In this document: positions 1-8,186 of the stretch, piece after piece | How positions within the stretch are numbered: the stretch's first letter is position 1 | How the letters are laid out: each line of letters opens with the position of its first letter | NCBI GenBank assembly: GCA_029557965.1 | Contig: JAKQIM010000031.1 | Coordinates: 62,001 to 126,000 of the forward strand | Length of the DNA: 64,000 nucleotides | Direction: 5' to 3' | Source of the DNA: Chloroflexota bacterium | GTDB lineage: Bacteria; Chloroflexota; Anaerolineae; Anaerolineales; UBA4823 | Position numbers and translations under genes: made by a program | The notes under the pieces: generated by a model | What the model saw: the letters and a program-made list of their open reading frames with translations, nothing else | The model's database searches: none | Told to the model about the DNA's origin: nothing

Positions 1-792
1 CGAAAGGGAGGCATCTTGCACCGGGCGCCCATTCACAAAGAAAATGATCTCGCGCCGGTTTGAACGCGTCAGACTGGTGGGGCTGATAAAACCAGTCACC
101 CGCAGGCCATCTTCTTCTGAGATCACTTCCAACATCTGGCGGGCAATATCAACGCCGTACAGGGTTGCCAAAACCTCACGCCGGTCGCCATTTCCACTGG
201 TCATCAGCGCTGGACGGCCATCTTGATGCAAATGAAAACGCACATGTGGATAAGCCAGGGCATAGCGCGTGACCAATTCATCAATATGGCGGCGTTCGGT
301 AGCATCTTGCTTGAGGAACTTCAGGCGGGCAGGCACGTTATAGAAAAGGTCTTCCACCCGCACCACCGTTCCCACTGGCGCGCCCACCAGCTCCAATTGG
401 CCCACGTGGCCCCCCTCCACCCGCAGGCGAGCCCCCCCCTCGGCTGCCGCCGGGCGAGAGGTGAGGGTCAGGCGCGCCACCGAACCAATTGAAGCCAGGG
501 CTTCACCGCGGAAGCCCAGTGTAGCAATGCGAAAAAGGTCATCCGCCCGCTCCAACTTGCTCGTGGCATGCCGCTCAAGCGCCAAAGCCAGCTCAGCAGC
601 CGGGATGCCGCAGCCATTATCGGCAATCTCAACCAGGCGTTTGCCAGCCCCCTCCACATGAATGCTGACCTGGCTGGCTTTGGCGTCCAGGGCATTTTCC
701 AACAATTCTTTGATCACAGAGGCCGGGCGTTCTACCACCTCGCCGGCAGCAATCTGCGAGGCAACCTCAGAGGGTAAAAGATGAATAGGCAT
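1..792 (-). CDS. mutL: DNA mismatch repair protein MutL, N-terminal part (cut by window edge)
   Basis: The minus strand is open from the ATG at 792 to base 1, giving the first 264 residues of MutL, whose full length is usually about 600. MutL is the ATPase that links mismatch recognition by MutS to downstream repair. The GHKL ATPase motifs are visible: the E-x-x-x-N segment (KELLENALDA, about residues 27-36), the DNGCGI motif (about 58-63) and the GFRGEAL motif (about 93-99). No stop or frameshift occurs in the visible part. It is transcribed divergently from the HAD gene at 839. A TATAAT box ends 8 bases before the ATG, so the mRNA is probably leaderless. The C-terminal domain lies outside the window. 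Confidence 0.97.
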   Translation of the reverse strand, partial: MPIHLLPSEVASQIAAGEVVERPASVIKELLENALDAKASQVSIHVEGAGKRLVEIADNGCGIPAAELALALERHATSKLERADDLFRIATLGFRGEALASIGSVARLTLTSRPAAAEGGARLRVEGGHVGQLELVGAPVGTVVRVEDLFYNVPARLKFLKQDATERRHIDELVTRYALAYPHVRFHLHQDGRPALMTSGNGDRREVLATLYGVDIARQMLEVISEEDGLRVTGFISPTSLTRSNRREIIFFVNGRPVQDASLS

Positions 793-806
793 AGATCTAT
801 ATTATA
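793..806 (-). promoter_or_regulatory. mutL -10 box, probably leaderless
   Basis: On the minus strand TATAAT lies at 806-801, followed by 8 bases and the mutL ATG, so transcription would begin at or next to the start codon. No Shine-Dalgarno sequence is present. No good -35 is visible, because the -35 position coincides with the -10 box of the opposite promoter. Confidence 0.7.
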
Positions 807-825
807 CCGAATGCTGAATATCTCG

Positions 826-838
826 TATAATACTCCCC
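826..838 (+). promoter_or_regulatory. -10 box of the HAD gene, probably leaderless
   Basis: TATAAT at 826-831 is followed by 7 bases and the ATG at 839. There is no Shine-Dalgarno sequence. The two divergent -10 boxes are separated by 19 bases (807-825), so each falls in the -35 region of the other. Confidence 0.7.
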
Positions 839-1531
839 ATGCAATACACGACCCTCTTCTTTGACCTTGACGAAACACTGTACCCACCCAACAGCGGATT
901 ATGGGAGGGCATCCGGCAGCGCATCCATGACTACATGCAGGCTTTATTGGGCCTGCCCTCGGCGGATATCAGCAGGCTGCGCGAGGAATACATGGCCCAA
1001 TATGGCACCACGCTGCGCGGCCTTCAAGCCCATTACCATGTCGATACTGAAGAATACCTGGCTTATGTTCATGACCTGCCCTTGCGCAGTTACATTGGGC
1101 CCGACCCCAACCTGCATGACCTGCTGCTCAGCTTGCCCCAGCGGCGCTTCATATTCACCAATGCCGATACCAACCATGCCCGGCGGGTGATGGATGTGAT
1201 TGGTGTAACGGATTGCTTTGACGGCATTATCGATATCGAAGCTTTGCAATTTATCAGCAAGCCAGATCCCGCGGCCTACTGGCGCGCCTTAGAGCTGGCC
1301 GACGAGCCAGACCCAAGCCATTGTGTGTTGTTTGAGGATTCTGCCCATAACCTGGCACCTGCCCGACAGATGGGCTTTTTGACCATCCTGGTAGGCGACC
1401 GCCCTGCCACCCCAGCCGCCCAACACATCATCCATAACCTGCACCAACTGCCGGCTGCCCTGCCCGAACTGTGGAACGGCAGCAGCCTGCCCAACGCCAT
1501 GCGCGGCTCAGGGGTGGAGATCGCCCGGTGA
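839..1531 (+). CDS. HAD-superfamily hydrolase, pyrimidine 5'-nucleotidase-like
   Basis: A 230-residue cytosolic HAD phosphatase. Motif I is FFDLDETLYP near the N-terminus (nucleophile and acid/base Asp), motif II is the FTNAD segment (about residues 107-111), motif III is SKPD and motif IV is FEDS. The all-helical cap after motif I and the DLDETL-YP signature match the pyrimidine 5'-nucleotidase (SSM1/SDT1-like) branch, which dephosphorylates pyrimidine nucleoside monophosphates. Substrate is inferred from family only. The stop overlaps the start of the CoA-transferase gene in a GTGA arrangement, so the two are translationally coupled. The promoter is directly before the ATG. Confidence 0.88.
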   Translation: MQYTTLFFDLDETLYPPNSGLWEGIRQRIHDYMQALLGLPSADISRLREEYMAQYGTTLRGLQAHYHVDTEEYLAYVHDLPLRSYIGPDPNLHDLLLSLPQRRFIFTNADTNHARRVMDVIGVTDCFDGIIDIEALQFISKPDPAAYWRALELADEPDPSHCVLFEDSAHNLAPARQMGFLTILVGDRPATPAAQHIIHNLHQLPAALPELWNGSSLPNAMRGSGVEIAR

Positions 1532-2325
1532 ACAAGCTAATTTCTATTGAGGAAGCGGCGGCCTGTATTACCCCTGGTAGTATGCTGGCCCTGGGCGGGA
1601 TGACGCTCTACCGCAGGCCGGTGGCCTTTGTGCAGGCGCTGCTCCGCCGCTACCGCCGCAACAGCCAGCCCAGCGGGCTAACCCTGTTATCATTCACGGC
1701 CGGCCTAGAAAGCGATTGGCTGGTAGGCGCTGGCCTGGTGCAGGTTGTGCGCAGTTGTTATTTTGGGTTAGAAATCTTCGGCCTGGCGCCCATGTTCACC
1801 TACCGCGCCGGGCACGGCGAAGTTGAGATCATTGAAGAGACCGAAACCAGCCTGGCCATGGGGCTGCGCGCTCAAATGGCGGGGGTGGGCTTTATGCCTG
1901 GGCGCGCCTGGATCGGTACAGACCTGCCGCGCCTGCGCCCCGACGTGCAAACCATCCGCGATCCTTATCATGGCGAAACGCTGATGGCTTTTCCTGCCAT
2001 CCGGCCCGATTTTGCTGTCATCCATGCCCTGCGCGCCGATCCACACGGCAATGCTGAGATCGGTATCAATAAAGCCATTGATGAAGAATTGGCCATTGCT
2101 TCGGGCACCGTCATCGTCACCGCCGAAGAGATCGTCCCTGAGTTAGAACGGGCGGCATTGGTGGCCCCCTTTGTCGAAGCGGTGGTACACACGCCGCACG
2201 GCGCATCGCCCAGCTCTTGCCACCCTTTGTACCCATTGGATGGCGAAGCGATCTTGGCTTACACTGAGCAGGTCAGCGACCCGGCTTCGCTGGAAGTTTA
2301 TCTCCAGCAGATGCTGGGTGAGTGA
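1528..2325 (+). CDS. CoA-transferase alpha subunit, glutaconate CoA-transferase A-like
   Basis: The protein has 265 residues from a GTG start at 1528 that overlaps the preceding stop by 4 bases; GGGGTGGAGA just upstream can serve as ribosome binding site. A longer reading from 1471 lies inside the HAD gene and is rejected. The N-terminal pattern (a hydrophobic glycine-rich LALGGM segment near residue 20) and the LRADPHGNAEIG segment are typical of the alpha subunit of family I CoA-transferases such as GctA. That family works as an alpha-beta pair, and the catalytic Glu sits in beta. No beta subunit is adjacent, so it either partners with a distant gene or has another role. Confidence 0.8.
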   Translation: MNKLISIEEAAACITPGSMLALGGMTLYRRPVAFVQALLRRYRRNSQPSGLTLLSFTAGLESDWLVGAGLVQVVRSCYFGLEIFGLAPMFTYRAGHGEVEIIEETETSLAMGLRAQMAGVGFMPGRAWIGTDLPRLRPDVQTIRDPYHGETLMAFPAIRPDFAVIHALRADPHGNAEIGINKAIDEELAIASGTVIVTAEEIVPELERAALVAPFVEAVVHTPHGASPSSCHPLYPLDGEAILAYTEQVSDPASLEVYLQQMLGE

Positions 2326-2434
2326 TGGACGTTTATCATTTTCTAACACTAGTGTGGTAATCTATACGCTATACTCAACCTGCATGCAGGCCAGAAGCCA
2401 TGTTTGTGGTTTAAGGGTATGAGGAGAAAACCGT

Positions 2435-3667
2435 ATGAATTCGAAACCGCTTTACATCGTCATTGGGATCGTCGCTGCCATTATCTTGCTCGTCGGGTCC
2501 TGCTCGGCTGGCTTTATCGGTGGCATGGTGCTCGCCCCTGGCCGGCAAGAAAGCCCCAGCACAGCCAGCGACCCGGCCCCATTCATAGAGGGTACCACAA
2601 CCGGCCCGTCTGAAGATACCCAGGCCCTGTTCACGCCTTTCTGGGAAGCCTGGCGCTTCGTGCACGATTATTATTTTGATCAGCCTGTGGATGATACGCT
2701 GCTCATGCAAGGTGCCATCCGCGGTATGCTCGAAGCCCTGGGCGACCAGCACACCAGTTACATGGATCCCCAAGAATTCAAAGATGCCAATGCCGACCTG
2801 GTGGGCTACGATGGCATTGGCGCATGGGTGAATACCGAGGGCGACTATCTGACCATCGTTGAACCGATGAACGACTCACCGGCTGAGGCCGCCGGGCTGC
2901 AGGCCGGTGACCAGGTGATCGCCATCGATGGCGAAGACATGACCGGCACCCTGCCCGAAAATGCCCGCCTGCGGGTGTTGGGCGAGGCCGGCACCAGCGT
3001 CATCCTCACCATCCGCCGCGAAGGTGTGGAAGAGCCGTTTGATGTAACCGTCACGCGGGCGCATATCGTCGTTCAAAGCGTCGAATATGAGATCCTGGAA
3101 GGAAATATCGCCTACATCCGGCTGAACCAGTTCAGCGAAACCAGCCCCGATGATCTGCACGCCGCGCTAGAAGCCCTGATGGCACAAGAACCCAAAGGCC
3201 TGATCCTTGACCTGCGCAATAACGGCGGCGGCTACCTCAACGCGGCCGTTGAAATTGGCTCCGAATTCATTCAAGACGGCGTGATCGCCTACGAAGAGTA
3301 TGGCGATGGCGCTCGCGATACATACACCGCCAGCGGCCAGGGCGTTGCCTACGATATCCCCATGGTCGTCTTGGTCAACGAATGGTCGGCATCGGCCTCT
3401 GAGCTGGTGGCTGGCGCCCTGCAAGACCGCGGCCGGGCTGCCCTGGTGGGTGTGACCACCTTCGGCAAAGGCTCTGTGCAAACCTGGATCCCGCTTTCAG
3501 ACGAACAGGGTGCCGTTCGCGTGACCATTGCGCGTTGGCTGACACCTGATCAACGCTGGATCCACGAGATTGGGCTCACGCCCGACTATGTGGTTGAGCG
3601 CACCGACGCAGACATCGAGAATGATGTTGACCCTCAACTACAGAAAGCACTCGAACTGCTGAAGTAA
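2435..3667 (+). CDS. S41 family C-terminal processing peptidase (CtpA-like)
   Basis: A 410-residue secreted or membrane-anchored serine protease. An N-terminal hydrophobic segment (about residues 7-32, containing a Cys that may be a lipobox) is followed by a short low-complexity linker, an N-terminal helical domain, a PDZ domain (about 118-200, with the PAEAAGLQAGDQVIAIDG core) and the protease core. The nucleophile region reads VNEWSASASE and the general-base Lys is in FGKGSVQ, the Ser/Lys dyad of the family. Members trim or degrade extracytoplasmic proteins from the C-terminus. The ATG has a good ribosome binding site (GAGGAG). The gene stands alone between an orphan CoA-transferase and a zinc peptidase. 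Confidence 0.95.
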   Translation: MNSKPLYIVIGIVAAIILLVGSCSAGFIGGMVLAPGRQESPSTASDPAPFIEGTTTGPSEDTQALFTPFWEAWRFVHDYYFDQPVDDTLLMQGAIRGMLEALGDQHTSYMDPQEFKDANADLVGYDGIGAWVNTEGDYLTIVEPMNDSPAEAAGLQAGDQVIAIDGEDMTGTLPENARLRVLGEAGTSVILTIRREGVEEPFDVTVTRAHIVVQSVEYEILEGNIAYIRLNQFSETSPDDLHAALEALMAQEPKGLILDLRNNGGGYLNAAVEIGSEFIQDGVIAYEEYGDGARDTYTASGQGVAYDIPMVVLVNEWSASASELVAGALQDRGRAALVGVTTFGKGSVQTWIPLSDEQGAVRVTIARWLTPDQRWIHEIGLTPDYVVERTDADIENDVDPQLQKALELLK

Positions 3668-3676
3668 GGATTCCTG

Positions 3677-3708
3677 TGAGGTGATGGCCCGGAAAGGCCA
3701 TCACCTCA
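3677..3708 (+). other. perfect 13-bp hairpin between two peptidase genes
   Basis: TGAGGTGATGGCC (3677-3689) pairs perfectly with 3696-3708 around the loop CGGAAA. No T-run follows, so it is not a classic intrinsic terminator. It sits in the 53-base gap between the S41 and zinc peptidase genes and may be a mRNA processing or stability element, or an atypical terminator. Confidence 0.6.
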
Positions 3709-3720
3709 GGACAATTAGCC

Positions 3721-4416
3721 ATGTTTTTCGATTCACGCTACCTGATGTACATGCTGCCGGCATTTTTGCTGATGATGCTGGCCCAAGCATATGTTTCGAT
3801 GGCTTACCGCCGCTGGAGCCAGGTGCCAGCCCGCAGCCGCCTGACGGGTGCCCAGGCTGCCCAACGACTGATGATGGCTGCCGGCCTGTACCACATCCGC
3901 ATTGAAGGCATCCGCGGAAACCTAACCGACCATTACGATCCCTCCACCAAGGTGCTGCGGCTTTCAGAGGGCGTCTACAACAGCCCCTCGGTGGCCGCCC
4001 TGGCGATTGCCGCCCACGAGTTGGGCCATGCCATGCAAGACCAAGAAGGGTACTTCCTGCTGCGCCTGAGAGCAGCCCTGGTGCCAGCGGTGAACATTGG
4101 CTCTTACCTGGGCTGGATCTTGATCGTCTTGGGCTTGATGCTCCAGATGGCAAACCTGGCCTGGCTGGGGGTATTGGTATTCTCAGGCGGAGCACTCTTT
4201 GCACTGGCCACCCTGCCCGTTGAGCTAGATGCATCTGCTCGCGCTCGCCGCCTGCTGGCCGATACTGGCATTGTGGCCGGAGAAGATGAAGCTCGCGGCG
4301 TTAACAGCGTGCTGACTGCTGCCGCCCTGACCTATGTTGCCAGCCTTTTCAGCGCTGTGATGCAACTCTTGTATTTTACTGGCCTTGCGGGCGGCATAGG
4401 CCGGCGAGAGGATTAA
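3721..4416 (+). CDS. membrane neutral zinc metallopeptidase (YugP-like)
   Basis: A 231-residue integral membrane protein of the Zn_peptidase_2/YugP family. It begins with a transmembrane segment, has the zinc-binding motif HELGHAMQDQ at about residues 99-108, and then several further hydrophobic segments (roughly 120-165 and near the C-terminus). The Glu that usually supplies the third ligand or lies near it is probably in the PVELDASARA segment, about residue 165. Function in the family is poorly defined; it is presumed to cleave membrane proteins. The gene follows an S41 protease and precedes a polytopic membrane protein by 10 bases, so the latter pair is likely one operon. Confidence 0.9.
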   Translation: MFFDSRYLMYMLPAFLLMMLAQAYVSMAYRRWSQVPARSRLTGAQAAQRLMMAAGLYHIRIEGIRGNLTDHYDPSTKVLRLSEGVYNSPSVAALAIAAHELGHAMQDQEGYFLLRLRAALVPAVNIGSYLGWILIVLGLMLQMANLAWLGVLVFSGGALFALATLPVELDASARARRLLADTGIVAGEDEARGVNSVLTAAALTYVASLFSAVMQLLYFTGLAGGIGRRED

Positions 4417-4426
4417 CGCCCCCCGC

Positions 4427-5458
4427 ATGGTTGCCAGCGTACGTAAGTTCCTCATTGCCATCATTCTCATGCTGGGCATCCTGTTCGTCATTGGGCGGGC
4501 GGCTGAGCTCGAATCGATCGTTGCAACCATTCAACAGGGCGATTGGCGTTTTTTGGTGGCGGCATTGGTTTTGTGGCTTGCCTGGCTGGTCAGCGTTGCC
4601 GCCTGCTTTCGCGGCATTTACCGCGGCTTAGGTATCCAAGAAAGCATCGCCTCCATGCTTTTGCTGGTAGCTTCGGCTAACTTTGTAAATGTGATTGCGC
4701 CTTCGGGCGGTGTCGGAGGCATCACCATATTCGTTGCTGAAGCCCGCCGTCGCAATTACTCGCCTGCCCGCGCCATGGTCGCCGGGGCGCTGTATGTGCT
4801 CTTCGATTACATTGGCTTCTTATCTGTACTGGCACTCGGCCTGATCGTGCTCATCCGGCGTAATAACCTGAACACAGGCGAAATTGTGGCTTCGGCGGTC
4901 CTGGTTACAGTGGCAACAGTGCTGGCCCTGCTGCTTTACCTGGGCACACGCTCGGGGCAAGCCCTGGGGCGTGTCTTGGCCTGGGGCGTGCGCGTGGTCA
5001 ACCGGGTCTCTCGTCCCTTCACCCACCGTGAGACCTTATCCGAACAGCGCTCCACAGAGTTTGCCAACGACGCCGCCGAAGGATTGCTCGAACTCCACAA
5101 CCGGCCGCATTCCATGATCACCCCCATCAGCATGGCGTTGACCAGCAAAGGCTTCTTGGTGCTGATCCTGCTTTTATGTTTCCTGGCTTTTCGGGTGCCT
5201 GTCTCGGTAGGCACAGTGATTGCCGGTTACAGCATTGCTTACCTCTTCGTCATTGTCTCACCCACGCCCGCCGGGATTGGAATCGTGGAAGGCGCCCTGA
5301 CGCTGTCATTAACCTCCATGTATATCCCACTTGAAGCCGCCGCCCTGATCACGCTGGCCTATCGCGGCATCACCTTCTGGCTGCCGCTGCTGGTGGGGAT
5401 GATCGCTTTTCGCCTACTTAGCCGGCAAAGTGGTGAAAAATCGCCCGAGAAGTATTGA
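4427..5458 (+). CDS. flippase-like membrane protein (lysylphosphatidylglycerol synthase TM / YbhN family)
   Basis: A 343-residue polytopic membrane protein with about eight hydrophobic segments. The segment with SANFVNVIAPSGGVGG (about residues 83-98) and the SPTPAGIGIVEG segment near residue 280 are hallmarks of the family formed by the membrane part of MprF and by YbhN/AglD-like proteins. These are thought to flip or bind lipid-linked substrates. The soluble aminoacyl-transferase half of MprF is absent. The start is 10 bases after the preceding stop, with a weak ribosome binding site. Confidence 0.85.
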   Translation: MVASVRKFLIAIILMLGILFVIGRAAELESIVATIQQGDWRFLVAALVLWLAWLVSVAACFRGIYRGLGIQESIASMLLLVASANFVNVIAPSGGVGGITIFVAEARRRNYSPARAMVAGALYVLFDYIGFLSVLALGLIVLIRRNNLNTGEIVASAVLVTVATVLALLLYLGTRSGQALGRVLAWGVRVVNRVSRPFTHRETLSEQRSTEFANDAAEGLLELHNRPHSMITPISMALTSKGFLVLILLLCFLAFRVPVSVGTVIAGYSIAYLFVIVSPTPAGIGIVEGALTLSLTSMYIPLEAAALITLAYRGITFWLPLLVGMIAFRLLSRQSGEKSPEKY

Positions 5459-5492
5459 CTCCCAACCCATCTCAATTTAGAATCTGACCGCT

Positions 5493-5525
5493 AAAGCCTG
5501 CCAGGCTACATGCCAGGTGGGCTTT
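5493..5525 (+). terminator. probable intrinsic terminator
   Basis: AAAGCCTGCC at 5493-5502 pairs with GGTGGGCTTT at 5516-5525 (one G-T pair) around a 13-base loop. A short T-rich tail (CTTAT) follows. It separates the flippase-like gene from the KimA operon. Confidence 0.5.
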
Positions 5526-5565
5526 CTTATCCCGATGGATATTGCTGGTAGAAAAGAAGTATCAT

Positions 5566-7512
5566 ATGAATAACTACGATCAAGATGAACACGATCCGGG
5601 CGTTCTCCACCGTGCCACCGAGTACAAACCACCCAGGTCGCTGCGCACCTGGTTTTTAGGGCGCCCCCTCCCCACCGCTGACGCCCCCCACCAAACAATT
5701 GGAAAAGCAGTTGGCCTGGCTGTCTTTGCATCAGACGCATTGTCATCCACGGCTTATGCCACCCAAGAAATCATGGTTATCCTGGCTGCAGCAGGCACCA
5801 TTGCTTTTGGCTATGTCTTCCCCATCGCCATCGCCATTGCCATCCTGTTGGCCATCGTGGCCATCTCTTACGAACAGACGGTTCACGCCTATCCAAACGG
5901 CGGTGGCGCCTACATCGTCGTTCGCGATAACCTGGGCCAACTGCCGGCTCAAATTGCCGGCGCCGCGCTGCTGACCGATTACATTCTCACCGTTGCGGTT
6001 TCCATCTCGTCTGGCGTCGCCCAGATCGTCTCAGCTTTCCCTACCTTATTCGATTACCGGGTCATGATCTCGATTGGGTTGGTGATCTTCATCATGCTCA
6101 TCAACCTGCGTGGGGTCAAAGAATCGGGCGTTACCTTTGCCATCCCCACCTATTATTTTATTGGCATCATGGCCATCACGGTAATGGTCGGCATAATACG
6201 CTACCTGACTGGGTCTTTAGGCCAGGTGATGGATCCCCCCACCATGCACGCCATTGAAAGTGCCGTGGCAGTCACCCCCTTCTTGATCTTGCATGCCTTC
6301 TCCAGCGGCACCGCTGCCCTGACGGGCATCGAGGCCATCTCGGATGGCATCCAGGCCTTCAAAGAACCGCGCAGCCGCAACGCAGGCATCACCCTGGTCT
6401 GGATGGCAAGCATCCTGGCGGCCTTCTTCCTGGCGATCTCCTTCCTGGCTTCGCAAATTGGGGCAGTGCCGTCTGAAGAGGAAACGGTCATTTCACAGTT
6501 GGCCCGCACGATCTACGGCGGGCAAGGGCCTTTTTATCTGGCCCTGATCGCCGGTACCACCGTCATCCTGATCATGGCGACCAACACCTCGTATGCAGAT
6601 TTTCCCCGCCTGAGCGCATTCTTGGCCATGGACAGCTACCTGCCGCGCCAGTTTGCTTTTCGCGGCAGCCGCCTGGTCTATTCAACTGGCATCGTGGCAT
6701 TGGCGGCAGTAGCCTGCGCTCTGATCATCATCTTCCAGGCCAGCGTCACCCGGCTGATCCCGCTGTATGCCGTTGGAGTGTTTTTATCATTCACCCTCTC
6801 ACAATCGGGCATGGCGCGCCGTTGGTGGAAGGCAGGCCATCTCAAGCCCGGCGAAAAGGTGGTCCAGCGCGGCTCTACCCTGCAGCATGACCGCCTGTGG
6901 AAACTAAAGATGGTGATCAACGGCTTTGGCGCGCTCTGCACCCTGGTGGTAGTGCTCGTCTTCGCGGTCACCAAGTTCGCCGCCGGCGCCTGGGTGGTGC
7001 TGATCTTGATCCCGATATTGGTGGCAGTCTTCACCTTTATCCATACCCACTACAAGAACCTGGCCCGCCGCCTATCGCTGGAAAACTACGGCGCACCCGC
7101 CCGCATCGCTCGCCATCGGGTCATCCTGCTGGTCAGCAGTGTGCACCGCGGCACCTTAGCCGCCTTACGCTACGCCCTCACCCTGTCAGACGACATCACT
7201 GCCGTCCACGTTTCCATGGATCCGGCCGAAGCCGAAAAGGTGAAGCAAAAGTGGGAGACCTGGGGCGATGGCTTACGCCTGGTGATGCTGGATTCTCCTT
7301 ACCGCCTGTTGGCAGAGCCGCTTCTAGAATACATTGAAGATGTAGCCGAGAAACGCCAACCCAACGAGATCATCACCATTGTCGTACCGCAGTTCGTTTC
7401 ACGCCGCTGGTATAGCAGCCTGCTGCACACCAACACAGCATTCTGGCTCCGGATGGCGTTGATTTTCAAACCTGGCATCGTCATCACCGATGTACCTTAC
7501 CAGGTAGATTAA
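5566..7512 (+). CDS. KimA-like high-affinity potassium importer (APC superfamily)
   Basis: A 648-residue protein with about 12 transmembrane helices and a C-terminal cytoplasmic domain of about 130 residues. It resembles Bacillus subtilis KimA (YdaO) along its length: the N-terminal helix motif SDALSSTAYAT, the TDYILTVAVS helix, the AFSSGTAALTGIEAISDG segment, the PLYAVGVF-TLSQSGM segment and the C-terminal AVHVSMD and VPQFVSRRWY segments. KimA is a K+/H+ symporter whose cytoplasmic domain binds c-di-AMP. The K+ function here is inferred from that similarity and from the two TrkA/RCK genes that follow. I chose the ATG at 5566, with GAAAAGAAG upstream, over an in-frame TTG at 5542. Confidence 0.87.
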   Translation: MNNYDQDEHDPGVLHRATEYKPPRSLRTWFLGRPLPTADAPHQTIGKAVGLAVFASDALSSTAYATQEIMVILAAAGTIAFGYVFPIAIAIAILLAIVAISYEQTVHAYPNGGGAYIVVRDNLGQLPAQIAGAALLTDYILTVAVSISSGVAQIVSAFPTLFDYRVMISIGLVIFIMLINLRGVKESGVTFAIPTYYFIGIMAITVMVGIIRYLTGSLGQVMDPPTMHAIESAVAVTPFLILHAFSSGTAALTGIEAISDGIQAFKEPRSRNAGITLVWMASILAAFFLAISFLASQIGAVPSEEETVISQLARTIYGGQGPFYLALIAGTTVILIMATNTSYADFPRLSAFLAMDSYLPRQFAFRGSRLVYSTGIVALAAVACALIIIFQASVTRLIPLYAVGVFLSFTLSQSGMARRWWKAGHLKPGEKVVQRGSTLQHDRLWKLKMVINGFGALCTLVVVLVFAVTKFAAGAWVVLILIPILVAVFTFIHTHYKNLARRLSLENYGAPARIARHRVILLVSSVHRGTLAALRYALTLSDDITAVHVSMDPAEAEKVKQKWETWGDGLRLVMLDSPYRLLAEPLLEYIEDVAEKRQPNEIITIVVPQFVSRRWYSSLLHTNTAFWLRMALIFKPGIVITDVPYQVD

Positions 7513-7525
7513 GGAGCAGTATCTT

Positions 7526-8185
7526 ATGAACTATACCGTAATTGGTTGTGGACGGGTGGGCGCCGAGCTGGCCTACCGCTTATTCCAAAGAGGCCACCAG
7601 GTTACCATTATTGACCAGGCCAGCAAGGCCTTCAATAACCTGCCGCCCGACTTTTTGGGCCGCACGTTAGAGGGAGAAGCCCTCGACCAGAGCGTGCTGC
7701 GCCGCGCCAACATCGAACAAGCTGACGGCGTGGCGGTTGTAACAAACTCTGATTCTACCAATGTGGTCGTGGCCCATGCAGTGCGCAGTGCATTTAATAT
7801 CCAAAACATCATTGCCCGCAACTACGACCCCGCCTGGCGCCCAATGTTTGAAGCTTTCAACCTGCAAGTGGTCAGCTCCTCGAGTTGGGGAGCGCAGCGT
7901 GTGGAAGAACTGCTCTATAACACCCAGATGCGCACCGTATTCTCAGCGGGCAATGGCGAGGTAGAGATCTACGAATTTACCATCCCCAAAGCCTGGGCTG
8001 GGCATACCCTGGGAGAGATCATCACTGGCAGCGAATGCAGCCCCGTGGGACTGACACGCGCCGGGCGGGCGATCTTGCCATCTTGCGAGACGGCCTTAGA
8101 TGAAAACGACGTCGTTTTGGTGAGTGCCACCTTTGACGGCATCAAAGCCCTACGCAGCCAGCTAGACAGCGAGAAGGAGGCCTGA
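7526..8185 (+). CDS. TrkA-family potassium channel/transporter regulator (first copy)
   Basis: A 219-residue cytosolic RCK protein. The Rossmann dinucleotide motif GCGRVGAELA lies at residues 8-17, with a DQASKAFN acidic end to the second strand, and a TrkA-C domain follows from about residue 140. Such proteins bind NAD(H), ATP or c-di-AMP and gate K+ transporters. It lies 13 bases after the KimA-like gene with an AGGAG ribosome binding site, and one base before a second copy, so all three are one operon. Confidence 0.92.
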   Translation: MNYTVIGCGRVGAELAYRLFQRGHQVTIIDQASKAFNNLPPDFLGRTLEGEALDQSVLRRANIEQADGVAVVTNSDSTNVVVAHAVRSAFNIQNIIARNYDPAWRPMFEAFNLQVVSSSSWGAQRVEELLYNTQMRTVFSAGNGEVEIYEFTIPKAWAGHTLGEIITGSECSPVGLTRAGRAILPSCETALDENDVVLVSATFDGIKALRSQLDSEKEA

Positions 8186-8186
8186 T

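Noticed and set aside
5459-5565. c-di-AMP (ydaO-type) riboswitch upstream of the KimA-like gene
   Set aside because: The gap is only 107 bases, mostly a terminator hairpin, and lacks the conserved ydaO core.
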